Below are positions 23,266 to 23,326 of a stretch of 23,326 nt of DNA, piece by piece. The notes beneath the pieces were generated by a model. The model made no database searches, had not been told where the DNA came from, and saw only the letters and a program-made list of their open reading frames with translations. The DNA is from an uncultured Solobacterium sp. (GTDB lineage Bacteria; Bacillota_I; Bacilli_A; Erysipelotrichales; Erysipelotrichaceae). Numbering within the stretch: the stretch's first letter is position 1; every line of letters starts with the position of its first letter. Location of the stretch: the NCBI GenBank assembly GCA_900547815.1, contig URHY01000032.1, positions 1 through 23,326 of the forward strand, in the 5' to 3' direction. A program made the position numbers and the translations under genes.

Positions 23266-23326
23266 GCGTTTAAGACACATTTAATAAATTAGGATATAAA
23301 GCTAAAATCAACACTCATACAACGTC

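Overview
The window is AT-rich, carries strong Shine-Dalgarno sequences and sigma-A-type promoters, uses TAA, TAG and TGA as stops, and has a Firmicutes-type gene set (pfkA-pyk, DegV pairs, an ECF folate transporter under a THF riboswitch). This points to a low-GC Firmicute, perhaps of the Erysipelotrichia; the exact taxon is inference. There is no transposase, integrase, prophage gene or CRISPR array.

Layout: the left edge (1-47) is the 3' end of a 5S rRNA, so an rRNA operon lies just outside; its terminator is at 79-115. Next is a glycolytic operon, pfkA-pyk (319-2720), with a strong CcpA (cre) site centred about 56 bp before the predicted transcription start, an activating geometry. Convergent to it is a two-gene ABC system (6736 down to 2773): an MacB/LolD-type ATPase and an FtsX-type permease with a long extracytoplasmic coiled coil. 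Divergent from that are two tandem DegV/FakB-like fatty-acid-binding proteins (6827-8547).

The centre (8611-16463) is a complete four-gene Wadjet-type SMC anti-plasmid system. It is best matched to type II (TIGR02677/02678/02680/02679): JetA (kleisin-like), JetB (KITE-like), JetC (SMC-like ATPase) and JetD (Toprim nuclease). The genes are tightly coupled (8-bp gap, 14-bp overlap, 4-bp overlap), start from an apparently leaderless jetA, and are closed by a terminator on each side. It sits between housekeeping genes with no visible mobility genes. This is the main accessory feature.

To its right are ung (minus) and folC (plus), fired from one nearly symmetric overlapping -10 element, with folC apparently leaderless. 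Then come a MarR-type regulator with a near-consensus promoter and a flavin reductase-rubredoxin fusion whose promoter overlaps a perfect 7-3-7 inverted repeat, a likely MarR operator. On the minus strand, folT (folate ECF S component) is preceded by a full THF riboswitch, an SD-sequestering hairpin and a perfect TTGACA-17-TATAAT promoter whose -35 lies inside the terminator of the next gene upstream. That gene is a family-5 peptide-binding lipoprotein (oppA-like). Divergent from it, pta (phosphate acetyltransferase) ends the window.

Themes: central carbon flux (pfkA, pyk, pta), folate uptake and retention (folT, folC), fatty-acid/peptide uptake (DegV pair, OppA-like), and defence against plasmids (Wadjet). 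Regulatory DNA is very compact: terminators, stop codons and promoters repeatedly share bases.
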